64,000 nt of DNA, from NCBI GenBank assembly GCA_964428355.1, contig CAYRYU010000027.1:1-64000 (forward strand), written 5' to 3'. Position numbers and translations under genes: made by a program. Every line of letters starts with the position of its first letter. Within the stretch, counting starts at the first letter, position 1. Below, piece after piece: positions 17,331-25,518 of the stretch. The notes beneath the pieces are model-generated. The model was not told the origin of the DNA, ran no database searches, and worked only from the letters and a program-made list of their open reading frames with translations. Source of the DNA: CAYRYU01 sp964428355. GTDB lineage: Bacteria; Muiribacteriota; Ozemobacteria; Ozemobacterales; Ozemobacteraceae.

Positions 17331-18161
17331 GTGAAGATCCTCATGATCGGCGACGTCTACGGAAAGACCGGCCGCCGGATGATAGAGAAGATTCTCCCCG
17401 GCCTTCGCTCCACGTTGAAATGCGACTGGGTGATCGCGAATGCCGAAAACGCAACTGGGGGAACCGGGGTTTCCTCCAGACACCGGAACCGGATGGCCGA
17501 GTGCGGCGTCGATCTTTTCACGAGTGGAAACCACCTCTTCGGGCGGCCCGACTGGCCTGAGGTGGTTTCCGCAGGAGTCCCGGTCCTCCGGCCCCACAAC
17601 CTCGGGGGGGACGACTCCCCCGGGAAGGGTTGGGCTGTCCTGGAAAAGGCAGGCCGGGAGCCTCTCGGCGTGATCAACCTGGCCGGAAGGGTCTTCATGG
17701 AACCTGCCTCATGCCCTTTCCGGTGGGCGAAAACCCTCATCCAGAGATGTGGAGCGGGGATTTCCATCGTCCTGGATTTCCACGCCGAGGCGACCTCGGA
17801 GAAGATCGCCCTTGCCTGGCATCTTGACGGCCTGATCACCTTCGTCGCCGGAACCCACACCCATGTCCAGACTTCGGATGAGCGGATCCTCCCAGGTGGG
17901 ACCGGAGCAATAACCGATCTTGGAATGACAGGCCCGGTGAACGGGGTGTTGGGAGTTGACCGGGAAACCGTTCTTTCCCGTTTTCTGGCAGGGTTCTCGG
18001 ACAGGTTTTCCTGCGCCGAGGGCGCGGGGGTGCTGGAAGGGGTTCTGGTCGAAACCGGTCCAGAAGGGAAAACCCGGACGGTCTCGCGGATCCGCGTTCA
18101 GGAAGGGGATCCGCCCGAGGAGTCTTTTTCCTCCAGCGATGACAACGCCATCTCGAAGTAG
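17331..18161 (+). CDS. ymdB: YmdB-family metallophosphoesterase (TIGR00282), cyclic-nucleotide phosphodiesterase-like
   Basis: A 276-residue cytoplasmic dimetal phosphoesterase; characterised homologues hydrolyse 2',3'-cyclic nucleotides and influence biofilm gene expression. Metal ligands lie in GDVYGKTGR, NAENATGG, TSGNH, DFHAEATSEK and GTHTHVQTSDE. The start is GTG at 17331, with GGGGGA upstream; the next Met is too far inside the first strand. It follows rny, as in many Firmicutes and deep-branching lineages. Its last 64 bases overlap the thioredoxin gene on the other strand. Confidence 0.92.
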   Translation: MKILMIGDVYGKTGRRMIEKILPGLRSTLKCDWVIANAENATGGTGVSSRHRNRMAECGVDLFTSGNHLFGRPDWPEVVSAGVPVLRPHNLGGDDSPGKGWAVLEKAGREPLGVINLAGRVFMEPASCPFRWAKTLIQRCGAGISIVLDFHAEATSEKIALAWHLDGLITFVAGTHTHVQTSDERILPGGTGAITDLGMTGPVNGVLGVDRETVLSRFLAGFSDRFSCAEGAGVLEGVLVETGPEGKTRTVSRIRVQEGDPPEESFSSSDDNAISK

Positions 18162-18520
18162 GACTTCAGATACTCCTCCTGCTGGAAACCCAGGAGGATC
18201 TCGACCGGTTCTCCCTTCGAGAAGAGGACCAGGGTCGGAAGAGTCTTGACCGAGAACCTATCTGAAAGAGCGGGGATTTCATCCACATCGACCGTGAGGA
18301 AAACCAGGTCGTCGGGGAACTCTTCGGAGAGTTTCTCGCAGACGGGTTTCTGAATCTGGCACGGACCGCACCAGCCGGCATGGAAGAAAACCAGGGCGAC
18401 CGGTTTTTCCCTGATCCTCGAGTCGAAATCGGACTCCGTTACCGGTAACATTGGCATCTTTTTCAGCTCGCTTTGCGGATACGAATGTGGTTCAGGGGGG
18501 CTTTCCCGGGGGGTGTTCAT
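18098..18520 (-). CDS. Thioredoxin
   Basis: A 140-residue thioredoxin fold with the active-site WCGPC (Cys51, Cys54) and the cis-Pro loop LPTLVLF. It has a polar N-terminal extension of about 20 residues compared with classical thioredoxin and no signal peptide, so it should act in the cytoplasm as a disulfide reductase. The start at 18520 has GGAGG 7 bases upstream; an internal ATG at 18457 has a poorer site. Its 3' end overlaps ymdB tail-to-tail by 64 bases. Confidence 0.92.
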   Translation of the reverse strand: MNTPRESPPEPHSYPQSELKKMPMLPVTESDFDSRIREKPVALVFFHAGWCGPCQIQKPVCEKLSEEFPDDLVFLTVDVDEIPALSDRFSVKTLPTLVLFSKGEPVEILLGFQQEEYLKSYFEMALSSLEEKDSSGGSPS

Positions 18521-18570
18521 CCCCCTGCCTCCAAGACCGGTCGATTCCCTGAAAGGGATTGCGGGAATGA

Positions 18571-18599
18571 TTGTATGCGGTTGGGACTTTGGGTATAAT
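18571..18599 (+). promoter_or_regulatory. Sigma70-type promoter for the 18649 gene cluster
   Basis: TTGTAT (18571-18576), a 17-base spacer and TATAAT (18594-18599). Transcription would start near 18606, leaving about 43 bases to the GTG at 18649. It lies in the divergent gap with the thioredoxin gene and heads a run of seven plus-strand genes. Confidence 0.8.
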
Positions 18600-18648
18600 A
18601 CCAGACTGACGTTGGGGATTCCAATCGAATTTCCCCAAGGGAGAACCT

Positions 18649-19533
18649 GTGGACATCAAACAACTTTTCAACGGCGCGAAGGAACTCCTGGCCAGACGTT
18701 CCGTGTCTGAGTTTCCATCCTATCCTGGGATACTTCCCTGGGCCTGGCTGCACCCCGATTTTTTCTGGCGGCTTCCCGGGTCCGAAGAGCTCAACGGGTT
18801 CGCTTTCCAGCCCGTAATGGTCGGGGGAAGCGGGTTTTCCAAACCCGACGGGGCCGTGACCTCCCTCGTTTGGTTCCGGAAGCCATTCTGTTCTTCCTGG
18901 ATGCAGAAGATCCTCGAGTTTCTGGGCGACATTTCCCCGGAAAAGGACGGTGTGCCCTCCCCATCTTGCGATTTTCAGGGCCTGGTCACCGGCCCGACGA
19001 TCCTGGGAGAGACAGGCAGCGTCTGGGGGCTCTCCCTCCGAGGGTGCAGGGTGGGGGAGGTCAGGGTGATCTCCGGATTGGGAGGTGACCGCCTGCCTTC
19101 CGCATCCGGCGTCGCAGTCCTGGACCTGGATCTCCTCGCCTCCATCCTGAATGGCGATTTCGGACCGGAGTCTGTCAAATGGGATGAATCCTCCCCCCAG
19201 AAGGAGGTTCTTTCCTGGCGCATGTCAGGGTCGTGGTCTCCGCGTCCCGACGGAAAGGCCGTTTTTTCTCCCGAGCGGTGGGAGCGGTGGCGGGCGGAGA
19301 TCGAATCCTCACTCGGGGCGAAACGATTTTTCGAAGCTTTCAGGATCTGCCTTGGAACGATGGCCTGGTTCCATGACCTCGAGTCAAAGGACCCGCTCTT
19401 TCCGACATACAAAACCGGATGGGGAAATGCGTTCCGACCTCTTCTGAAGAACCTGATCCAGCTTTTCCCCAAGACCTCTCCCGGGCCCGCGTCCGCTTCC
19501 ACGAAAACTTCGAAAGAGGCTGTTTTGAGATGA
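18649..19533 (+). CDS. Protein of unknown function
   Basis: A 294-residue protein, not recognised. It has no signal peptide or membrane helix, is rich in Trp, Pro, Phe and Ser, and ends in a Ser/Thr/Lys tail. GTG at 18649 is preceded by AAGGGAGAA. The stop overlaps the start of the LolA-like gene by four bases (ATGA), so translation is probably coupled. The N-terminal part (LPWAWLHPDFFWRLPG, then FAFQPVMVGGSG) hints at a compact soluble domain. Its context, first gene of a membrane/signalling run, gives no clear job. Confidence 0.75.
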   Translation: MDIKQLFNGAKELLARRSVSEFPSYPGILPWAWLHPDFFWRLPGSEELNGFAFQPVMVGGSGFSKPDGAVTSLVWFRKPFCSSWMQKILEFLGDISPEKDGVPSPSCDFQGLVTGPTILGETGSVWGLSLRGCRVGEVRVISGLGGDRLPSASGVAVLDLDLLASILNGDFGPESVKWDESSPQKEVLSWRMSGSWSPRPDGKAVFSPERWERWRAEIESSLGAKRFFEAFRICLGTMAWFHDLESKDPLFPTYKTGWGNAFRPLLKNLIQLFPKTSPGPASASTKTSKEAVLR

Positions 19534-20369
19534 AGATTTCCTCGAGACCGGTTTTGCGTTTCCTTTCAGGTTTGTCGATTCTGTTTTTTTCCCTTTTCCT
19601 GACTCTTCCCGAGGTTCCGGGGTTTTCCGTCGAAATGACTCCCGAGTTGATCTTCACCCAGATGGAGGAGCGGTCCGACAAGATTCTTTCGTTGATAACC
19701 GATGTGGACCTCCGGTCCGGGGAACGGGGGGTCGAAGTAACATTGAGCATCCAGAGCCCGGACAAGTTCTCCATGGATTTCAAGGATACCACCCTCCAGG
19801 TGGTTTTCGACGGAGAGAAGCTCTGGATATACATCGGTTCCCTGAACGAGGTATTCACCCTCGATACGAGTTCATCCGGAAATTGGGTTGCTGATGCGCT
19901 CAGAGACTATGTCAATCCAAAGAAGATCGTCACCCAGGTCACGAGGAAGACCCTTTTCGCCTTCTTCGATGTCACCCTCGTCTCTTCCGGGACGGCCGAA
20001 ATCCCAGTCGGGCAGGCTTCTCCGACTTATCGGCTGAGTTTCGTCCCCCGCGGCCAGAACCTCTTCAAGAAGATCTTCGATGTCGGGCATTACGAAATGA
20101 CATTCGGTTCCGACACTTTCCTCCCGCGCCGGGTCGATGAATACACACCCGACGGGGCCCTCCGGGGCACGCTCGAAGTCCTCAGCTACCGGCTGAACGA
20201 GGAGATTCCCAAGGAACGTTTCGAGTTCAAGCCCCCGCCCGGAACCAAGGAAGTCCCGATCACGGAGGTGATCGTCCAGAAGATTGACCAGGGCAAGGAC
20301 CTCATGGTCGAGAAACTCGGGGATCTCCTCGAACACATCAAGAAAAAGATCTCCGATTGGGGAATCTGA
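19530..20369 (+). CDS. LolA-like outer-membrane lipoprotein carrier protein
   Basis: A 279-residue exported protein with a signal peptide (about 1-33, Leu/Phe-rich). The body has the LolA/LolB half-barrel pattern: alternating strands such as FSMDFKD, LQVVFDGEKLWIYI and a C-terminal segment RFEFKPPPGTKEV, which is the usual LolA ending. It then adds an amphipathic tail of about 40 residues (VIVQKIDQ to KKKISDWGI). It probably binds lipid or lipoprotein in the periplasm. The start at 19530 overlaps the upstream stop; a longer in-frame start at 19419 lies inside the previous gene and is rejected. This gene supports a two-membrane envelope. Confidence 0.78.
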   Translation: MKISSRPVLRFLSGLSILFFSLFLTLPEVPGFSVEMTPELIFTQMEERSDKILSLITDVDLRSGERGVEVTLSIQSPDKFSMDFKDTTLQVVFDGEKLWIYIGSLNEVFTLDTSSSGNWVADALRDYVNPKKIVTQVTRKTLFAFFDVTLVSSGTAEIPVGQASPTYRLSFVPRGQNLFKKIFDVGHYEMTFGSDTFLPRRVDEYTPDGALRGTLEVLSYRLNEEIPKERFEFKPPPGTKEVPITEVIVQKIDQGKDLMVEKLGDLLEHIKKKISDWGI

Positions 20370-20370
20370 G

Positions 20371-21576
20371 ATGGGCGAGTTCCGAAAGATCCTGACTCCC
20401 GCCGAAATTCGTTCTGGAAGCCTTTGCTGGGGCGAAGAGGCCGATGGCGATCTCAGGCGGGTCCTGCCTCAGACCCTGGTGTTCGACATGGTTATCGAAG
20501 GAAGGCGGTTGGACCACCTCGCGGTCGAATGGGAGAAGAGGGAACTCTACATTGGCGAACCCTTGATGGCCGCCGTCGCGGGTGCCGAGTTCGTGATCGT
20601 GACCCCGGCTGACAAGGGGGGGGCGGTTTCTGGAAGGATCATCCTTCCAAATGAGAGAATCCTGATCAAGAAAAGGCTTTCCCAAAACGAGCACCGGAGA
20701 AGACTCCTGAAATGGTATGCCCGGGAAGATCACCTCTACCGCCGGCTCTTTTCGGGAACCGACCGTTTCGACGTCGAAATCGCCGGAAAGAGGACTCCAG
20801 GCCATCCCCCCGACTTCGAGAAACGCCAGTTGATCATTGGTGAAGCACTTCGTTCCTTCAACCCCGGTGACACCCTTCGGGTTGGATGGATGCCGGATGA
20901 GTCGGTTCCGACCCTTTTCATCGCGAAGGAGGAGCTGAAATCGAATCTTGCCAAGGACGGGATCGCAACCCTCCGAAGCCTCGTGATGCGTCTGATTTCC
21001 CGACCCCTCGGTGAATTCAACGAGGGCGAGGTGAAAGCTCTGGTCGCGCTTTTGGACGAGAACAAGACCCTGTGGGAACGCCTGATGGCACTGAAGGAAG
21101 AAAACGAGAAACTGAAGGAGCAGCTCGGAACCCTCGAATCCGTCTTCGAGCAGTTTTCCCGAAACTCGTTCTTCAACTCGAAATCCGATTTCGAGAACTG
21201 GGTTTCTTCCCACATCGGAATGTTCGAGCGTGGTATCCGCCTGCTCCACAAGGATTACCTTCCGGAGATTCCCGATTCCCAATCCCGGCGGATCGATCTC
21301 CTCTGCCAGGACCGCAAGGGAGTCCTGGTCGCGGTCGAGATAGTATTCAACCCCGAGAGCGAAGAACTGGACGAGGTTGTCCGGTTTTTCGCCGCTCTCT
21401 CGAAAAACGCCGAACGGATCGGCAACCAGCTTACCGAAGGTCGGCTTTCCGCGGGTGCCATCCGTGCGATGATAGTTTCGAACCGGGAGAATGCCGATCT
21501 GGTTGAACGATGTCTCCAGAATGACGTCAAGCTTTGCGTCGTCAACAGCGGTTGCGTCATAGATGCCCTCGAATAG
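20371..21576 (+). CDS. Protein with a C-terminal NucS/DUF91-like nuclease fold (possibly catalytically degenerate)
   Basis: A 401-residue cytoplasmic protein. The first 230 residues form beta-rich segments in two similar halves (FDMVIEGRRLDHLAVEWEKRELYIGE and FDVEIAGKRT...EKRQLIIGEAL), probably a duplicated domain. A coiled coil follows at about 235-270. The last 120 residues resemble PD-(D/E)XK nucleases of the NucS/DUF91 group: IDLLCQDRKGVLVAVEIV with Asp309 and Glu323. The expected Lys of the ExK motif is Val325, so activity is doubtful. The ATG at 20371 follows the LolA-like stop by one base. Confidence 0.65.
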   Translation: MGEFRKILTPAEIRSGSLCWGEEADGDLRRVLPQTLVFDMVIEGRRLDHLAVEWEKRELYIGEPLMAAVAGAEFVIVTPADKGGAVSGRIILPNERILIKKRLSQNEHRRRLLKWYAREDHLYRRLFSGTDRFDVEIAGKRTPGHPPDFEKRQLIIGEALRSFNPGDTLRVGWMPDESVPTLFIAKEELKSNLAKDGIATLRSLVMRLISRPLGEFNEGEVKALVALLDENKTLWERLMALKEENEKLKEQLGTLESVFEQFSRNSFFNSKSDFENWVSSHIGMFERGIRLLHKDYLPEIPDSQSRRIDLLCQDRKGVLVAVEIVFNPESEELDEVVRFFAALSKNAERIGNQLTEGRLSAGAIRAMIVSNRENADLVERCLQNDVKLCVVNSGCVIDALE

Positions 21577-21605
21577 CCCTTCCCGTTGATTGCAGGAGTT
21601 GACCA

Positions 21606-24479
21606 ATGATGGATCCCAACCTACTCGACACTCTAAGGCGTGACAGGCTGCGAAACTCCGCAAGGAACCCCGGGCTTGCAGCTCTCATGTCTTTTTTCGT
21701 CATGGGCCTCGGGCAGATATACGCGGGCCACGTCGACAGGGGGGTCATACTCGTATCCATCCATCTGGCTTCGATCCTCGCGGGCTTCAGCCTTTATGCG
21801 AAGGGTTTCGTTTACGAGATCATCCTTCCCATGACCGGACCTGCGCTCCTGGTCATCGCGACCTATATCCTATCGGTAATCCTGATCCTGCTCTGGATCT
21901 ACAACATCAAGGATGCCTATTATCTTTCCCTGTTTTCCGGCGTCAGGGACCTCTTCGAAGTGGAGCGGGTTCTGGTCCCGTTCATCCAGGAATCCGACGT
22001 GCGTCTCCTGACCGCCCGGGAAGGGGTTGCCCACCCCGCGCCGGAGGCTCCACCTGCCACGGTGGCTGCGAAGTTCGGGGAGGAGATTTCCGACGCGGAG
22101 CCTGCGGATGAGACTGTAATTTCCGTCACCAAGGTCGTCTCCGAGAAAAAGCCACCCCGAAAATCAAGGGTGGGGGGGAAGAAAAACGAATCGGAAAAGA
22201 TCTTCCACGAGATCGACAAGGGCAGGGGAAAGCTCTGGTCGAACCTCGGAGCCTATGCCGGGGCCCTGCTGGTAATCTTCCTATTCGGTTGGGGGGTCAT
22301 CAAGAACGTCGACCAGGGAGAACAGAAAAAGGAATCGGCCCCAACACTCTTCTCGCTTTCATCCGACCTCTCCGTGAAGGCGGGGAAGCCTGCGGAATCG
22401 GTCATCACCTTTGCCACCATTCCGGGAATCGCGACCGGGGTCATGCCGATCCCTGCCGCCGCCCCTGCGGTGAACCCCATTCCCGACGAGTGCACGCTGG
22501 GAATCCAGTCGGTTAGCGTTGGAGACCTGGCCTCGGGAATCCCTCTCCTCGAAAGAGGGCTTTTCAAGAATCCCTCGTACGCTCCGGGTTGGCAGTGCCT
22601 CTTGAAGGGATATCGGGAACGCGGTGATGATGCCGCCCTCGAGGATGCGCTCAAGCGTTATCTGAAGGAGTTCCCCAAGGACGCTGAATCCTGGGTCGAT
22701 CTCGGAAGCCTTCAGTACAACCAGAAATCTTTCGTCGATGCCTCCCGCTCGCTGATCCGATGCCTGGAAATCGCCCCGACCAATATCCGTGGAAACTTCA
22801 TCCTGGGGGTTATCTTCCGGGAGCTCCAGACTCCCGACGAAGCCATCCCGTATCTGTTGAAGGCCCACGCCAGTGATCCCCTCAACCCCGAGTTCAACAA
22901 GGAGCTCGGGGTGGCATACCTCGAAATGAAGGATTTCAAGGCCGCCAGAAAGCATCTCGAACGTTCCCTCCAGATCGAATCCCAGGATGAACAGGTCAAG
23001 AGGCTGCTGGCCGAACTTGAGGAAGTGGAGCGGCAGATGGCCTTTTCCCCAAACCGCAATTCCCTTTCTGGGCCCCTTTCGGCTCCCGAGATCCCATCCC
23101 TGACTCCAACGGGGAATCCTCCCCTGACCCCGGAATCCCGATCCGTTGACAGCCGCATCGCTGACAGCGTCAAACCTGTCGAAAAGCCGGCCAGATCCTC
23201 CGGACACGGCGTGGTGCTGTGGGAAGCGCCCGGCGGGGCAGGAGACCTGAGCTCGGATCTTCCTTTGGCGAAGTTCCCTCTCGTGGACCGTAACCAGAGG
23301 GCTCCGGTCACCTCCCTTCCGCCGGTTTCCCGGGTGGGGCCGCTGGTTGATGCTATCCCCGATGAACCAGCGGGAAATCATCCGGCGGTTTCCGGCAACT
23401 CCTCCGTCTCCCAGGACACTACATCCAAGACCGGTTCCGACGATCGAAATTCTGAAACCCCCGCCGCCCCATCACCAACCCCCGGAGGGGACGGGCTTCC
23501 CCCTGTTATCGCCGATACCCTGGCTTTCGTCCCAAATGTTCTCAAAATGGTCTCCGAAGGAGGTGTTCCCTCTGACCCAACCGGTTCAGCAACCCCGGCT
23601 CCTTCCACCCCTGTTGCTGGAGAACGTGTTTCTTCCGATTCCTCCCCGGGAACCGACGCTGTAAAAGCCCCCGATCAGGAGGCCGGTTCGGGAAAGCAGG
23701 AACAGGGCCTGAAAAAGGACGAAGAGAAGTCCGGAAAGGGCGAAAAACCCTTCAAGGTGAGAATGGACGAGGACGGTGAAGCCTTCCTTGCCAACAGCGA
23801 AGCCCTGGATACCGAGGCCTCTCCCGGTCCTGTGGCGTTGACGGCCTCCGCTCCGATCAATCGTCCCACGGGTGCGGGCTTCAGTCCCCTCGCGCCAGAA
23901 GCCTCCCGGGTCCCTTTCAAGGAGCCGTCCGTGAACAACCTGTGGACAAAGGGATTCGACCTTTATCTCGAGGGGAAATGGGAAGAGGCACTTCCTCCCT
24001 TTCTCGAGTATTTGAAAAAGAAGGAAGATCCGAAGGTTTATGGCGTCGTCGGAGTCATTTTCGACAAACTGGGGCTTCCAAATGATGCCTACGAGGCCAT
24101 GAATCGTTCCTACCAACTCGGCAACAAGGATATCAAGTCGATCGCAAGACTTGGACAGCTCGCTGAAAAGTGCGGAAAGTACGAGCCTGCAGCCAGATTC
24201 ATCCAGGAAGCCCTTTCCTCATCCCCTCATCGGCTCGACCTCCGGATTCTCCTGGCCCGTTGCCTCAGGCATACCGGTGATCTCCAGCGTGCCCGATCCG
24301 AACTCGACCTCGTACTGAACGATCCCAACTGCTCATACGCCGTCCGGAAAACCGCCCAGAACGAACTCTCGGCTTTCCCGGGCGCGGCGATGGAGATCGA
24401 GGAATCCGTGAAGGATTCTCCCGCCTCCGAGGAAGAGTCCGCCGTCCCAGGGAAGGGCAAGCCGGGGAAAGGTAAGTGA
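21606..24479 (+). CDS. Membrane-anchored TPR protein with low-complexity linker
   Basis: A 957-residue protein. The N-terminus carries two or three membrane helices in a TM2-like arrangement (NPGLAALMSFFVMGLGQIYAG, then about 45-65 and 75-100), followed by a charged cytoplasmic stretch and another membrane helix near 217-235. TPR units occupy about 295-480, a Pro/Ser/Thr/Gly-rich linker about 485-730, and a second TPR block about 775-930. The tail is a Gly/Lys run (GKGKPGKGK). It probably scaffolds a complex across the inner membrane. GGAG precedes the start at 21606. The stop is five bases from the next gene, a histidine kinase. Confidence 0.82.
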   Translation: MMDPNLLDTLRRDRLRNSARNPGLAALMSFFVMGLGQIYAGHVDRGVILVSIHLASILAGFSLYAKGFVYEIILPMTGPALLVIATYILSVILILLWIYNIKDAYYLSLFSGVRDLFEVERVLVPFIQESDVRLLTAREGVAHPAPEAPPATVAAKFGEEISDAEPADETVISVTKVVSEKKPPRKSRVGGKKNESEKIFHEIDKGRGKLWSNLGAYAGALLVIFLFGWGVIKNVDQGEQKKESAPTLFSLSSDLSVKAGKPAESVITFATIPGIATGVMPIPAAAPAVNPIPDECTLGIQSVSVGDLASGIPLLERGLFKNPSYAPGWQCLLKGYRERGDDAALEDALKRYLKEFPKDAESWVDLGSLQYNQKSFVDASRSLIRCLEIAPTNIRGNFILGVIFRELQTPDEAIPYLLKAHASDPLNPEFNKELGVAYLEMKDFKAARKHLERSLQIESQDEQVKRLLAELEEVERQMAFSPNRNSLSGPLSAPEIPSLTPTGNPPLTPESRSVDSRIADSVKPVEKPARSSGHGVVLWEAPGGAGDLSSDLPLAKFPLVDRNQRAPVTSLPPVSRVGPLVDAIPDEPAGNHPAVSGNSSVSQDTTSKTGSDDRNSETPAAPSPTPGGDGLPPVIADTLAFVPNVLKMVSEGGVPSDPTGSATPAPSTPVAGERVSSDSSPGTDAVKAPDQEAGSGKQEQGLKKDEEKSGKGEKPFKVRMDEDGEAFLANSEALDTEASPGPVALTASAPINRPTGAGFSPLAPEASRVPFKEPSVNNLWTKGFDLYLEGKWEEALPPFLEYLKKKEDPKVYGVVGVIFDKLGLPNDAYEAMNRSYQLGNKDIKSIARLGQLAEKCGKYEPAARFIQEALSSSPHRLDLRILLARCLRHTGDLQRARSELDLVLNDPNCSYAVRKTAQNELSAFPGAAMEIEESVKDSPASEEESAVPGKGKPGKGK

Positions 24480-24483
24480 TCGA

Positions 24484-25518
24484 ATGCCGTCCTCAACTAG
24501 GGATATCGTTTCCAACCAGATCCTGGCGGTAAAGGGCGGTCTGGGCACCCTTGTTGAACTTGTCGAGAACTGGATCCTTTCCCTCGGTTCCGAGGAGGAG
24601 CGCAAGAGCCTGCTCCTGGAAATCGATGATATCGTCAGAAAGAGCGGGGATTCACTGCCCCCCGAAAAAAAGGAAAGGATCCTTGCCAACCTTGGCAACG
24701 TCCTTGGATCGGCCCCGACTTCGGGGCTTTCTTCAGTTGCTTTTCGCGAGAAGCTCCAGAAACTCTTCAGAGAGCAGATCGAGGGCTTGGGGAACAAGGT
24801 CGACCTCCTCCTGAAGAACTTCGTGGCTCTCCTCGACGAGCCCTGCGGGGCAACGGGCGATCCCGCCACGGGGATCATCATGGCCCAGGAGGAGGAACGA
24901 AAGCGGATTTCCCGGGAGATCCACGACGGGCCGGCCCAGAGTCTGGCGGCCCTCACCATGCGGATCGATTTCTGCCTGGAGAAGGTCAACGATCCGAAGG
25001 TTCTGACCGAGGAGCTCGTCGACCTCAAAGATTCGATCGGACGGAGCCTGAAGGACATCCGTAGGTTCATTTTCGACCTTCGCCCGATGGCTCTGGACGA
25101 TCTGGGGCTTGTTCCGACCCTCGAGCAGTTCATCGCCGGGTTCAAGGGCCGGACCGGTGTCAATGCCCACATCGATGTACAGGGAACCCGGGTTGGCCTT
25201 TCCCCCGAGGTGGAGCTTGCGGTCTTCCGTGTGATCCAGGAAGCTGTGAACAATTCTTACAAACATGCCCGGGCCAAGGCCATCCACGTCTTCATTGCTT
25301 TCGACGCGGACAACCGGAAGGTTTCCTCCATGATCAAGGACGATGGGGCCGGATTCGACCTTCTCGCGGTGAGAAAGGCATACGGAACCCTCAAGAAGCT
25401 CGGCCTGATAAGTATGGAAGAGCGGATCAGGTGCTGTGGTGGGGAGTTCGAAATCGTTTCGAGCCCCGGTGAGGGAACCGTGGTCTCCTTCTGGGTTCCA
25501 CTCCCCGCGGGTAAGTGA
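24484..25518 (+). CDS. Cytoplasmic sensor histidine kinase, NarL/DegS type (HisKA_3)
   Basis: A 344-residue soluble kinase. A helical N-terminal sensor part (about 1-135) precedes the HisKA_3 dimerisation domain, with phospho-acceptor His147 in EERKRISREIHDGPAQ, and the conserved RRFIFDLRPMALDDLGL segment. The HATPase domain follows (QEAVNNSYKHA N-box, DDGAGF, GLISMEERI, GEGTVVSFWVP). Kinases of this class normally pair with a LuxR/NarL-type regulator, but the regulator downstream is of NtrC type and no LuxR-type partner is in the window. Its stop overlaps the next start (TGATG). Confidence 0.93.
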   Translation: MPSSTRDIVSNQILAVKGGLGTLVELVENWILSLGSEEERKSLLLEIDDIVRKSGDSLPPEKKERILANLGNVLGSAPTSGLSSVAFREKLQKLFREQIEGLGNKVDLLLKNFVALLDEPCGATGDPATGIIMAQEEERKRISREIHDGPAQSLAALTMRIDFCLEKVNDPKVLTEELVDLKDSIGRSLKDIRRFIFDLRPMALDDLGLVPTLEQFIAGFKGRTGVNAHIDVQGTRVGLSPEVELAVFRVIQEAVNNSYKHARAKAIHVFIAFDADNRKVSSMIKDDGAGFDLLAVRKAYGTLKKLGLISMEERIRCCGGEFEIVSSPGEGTVVSFWVPLPAGK

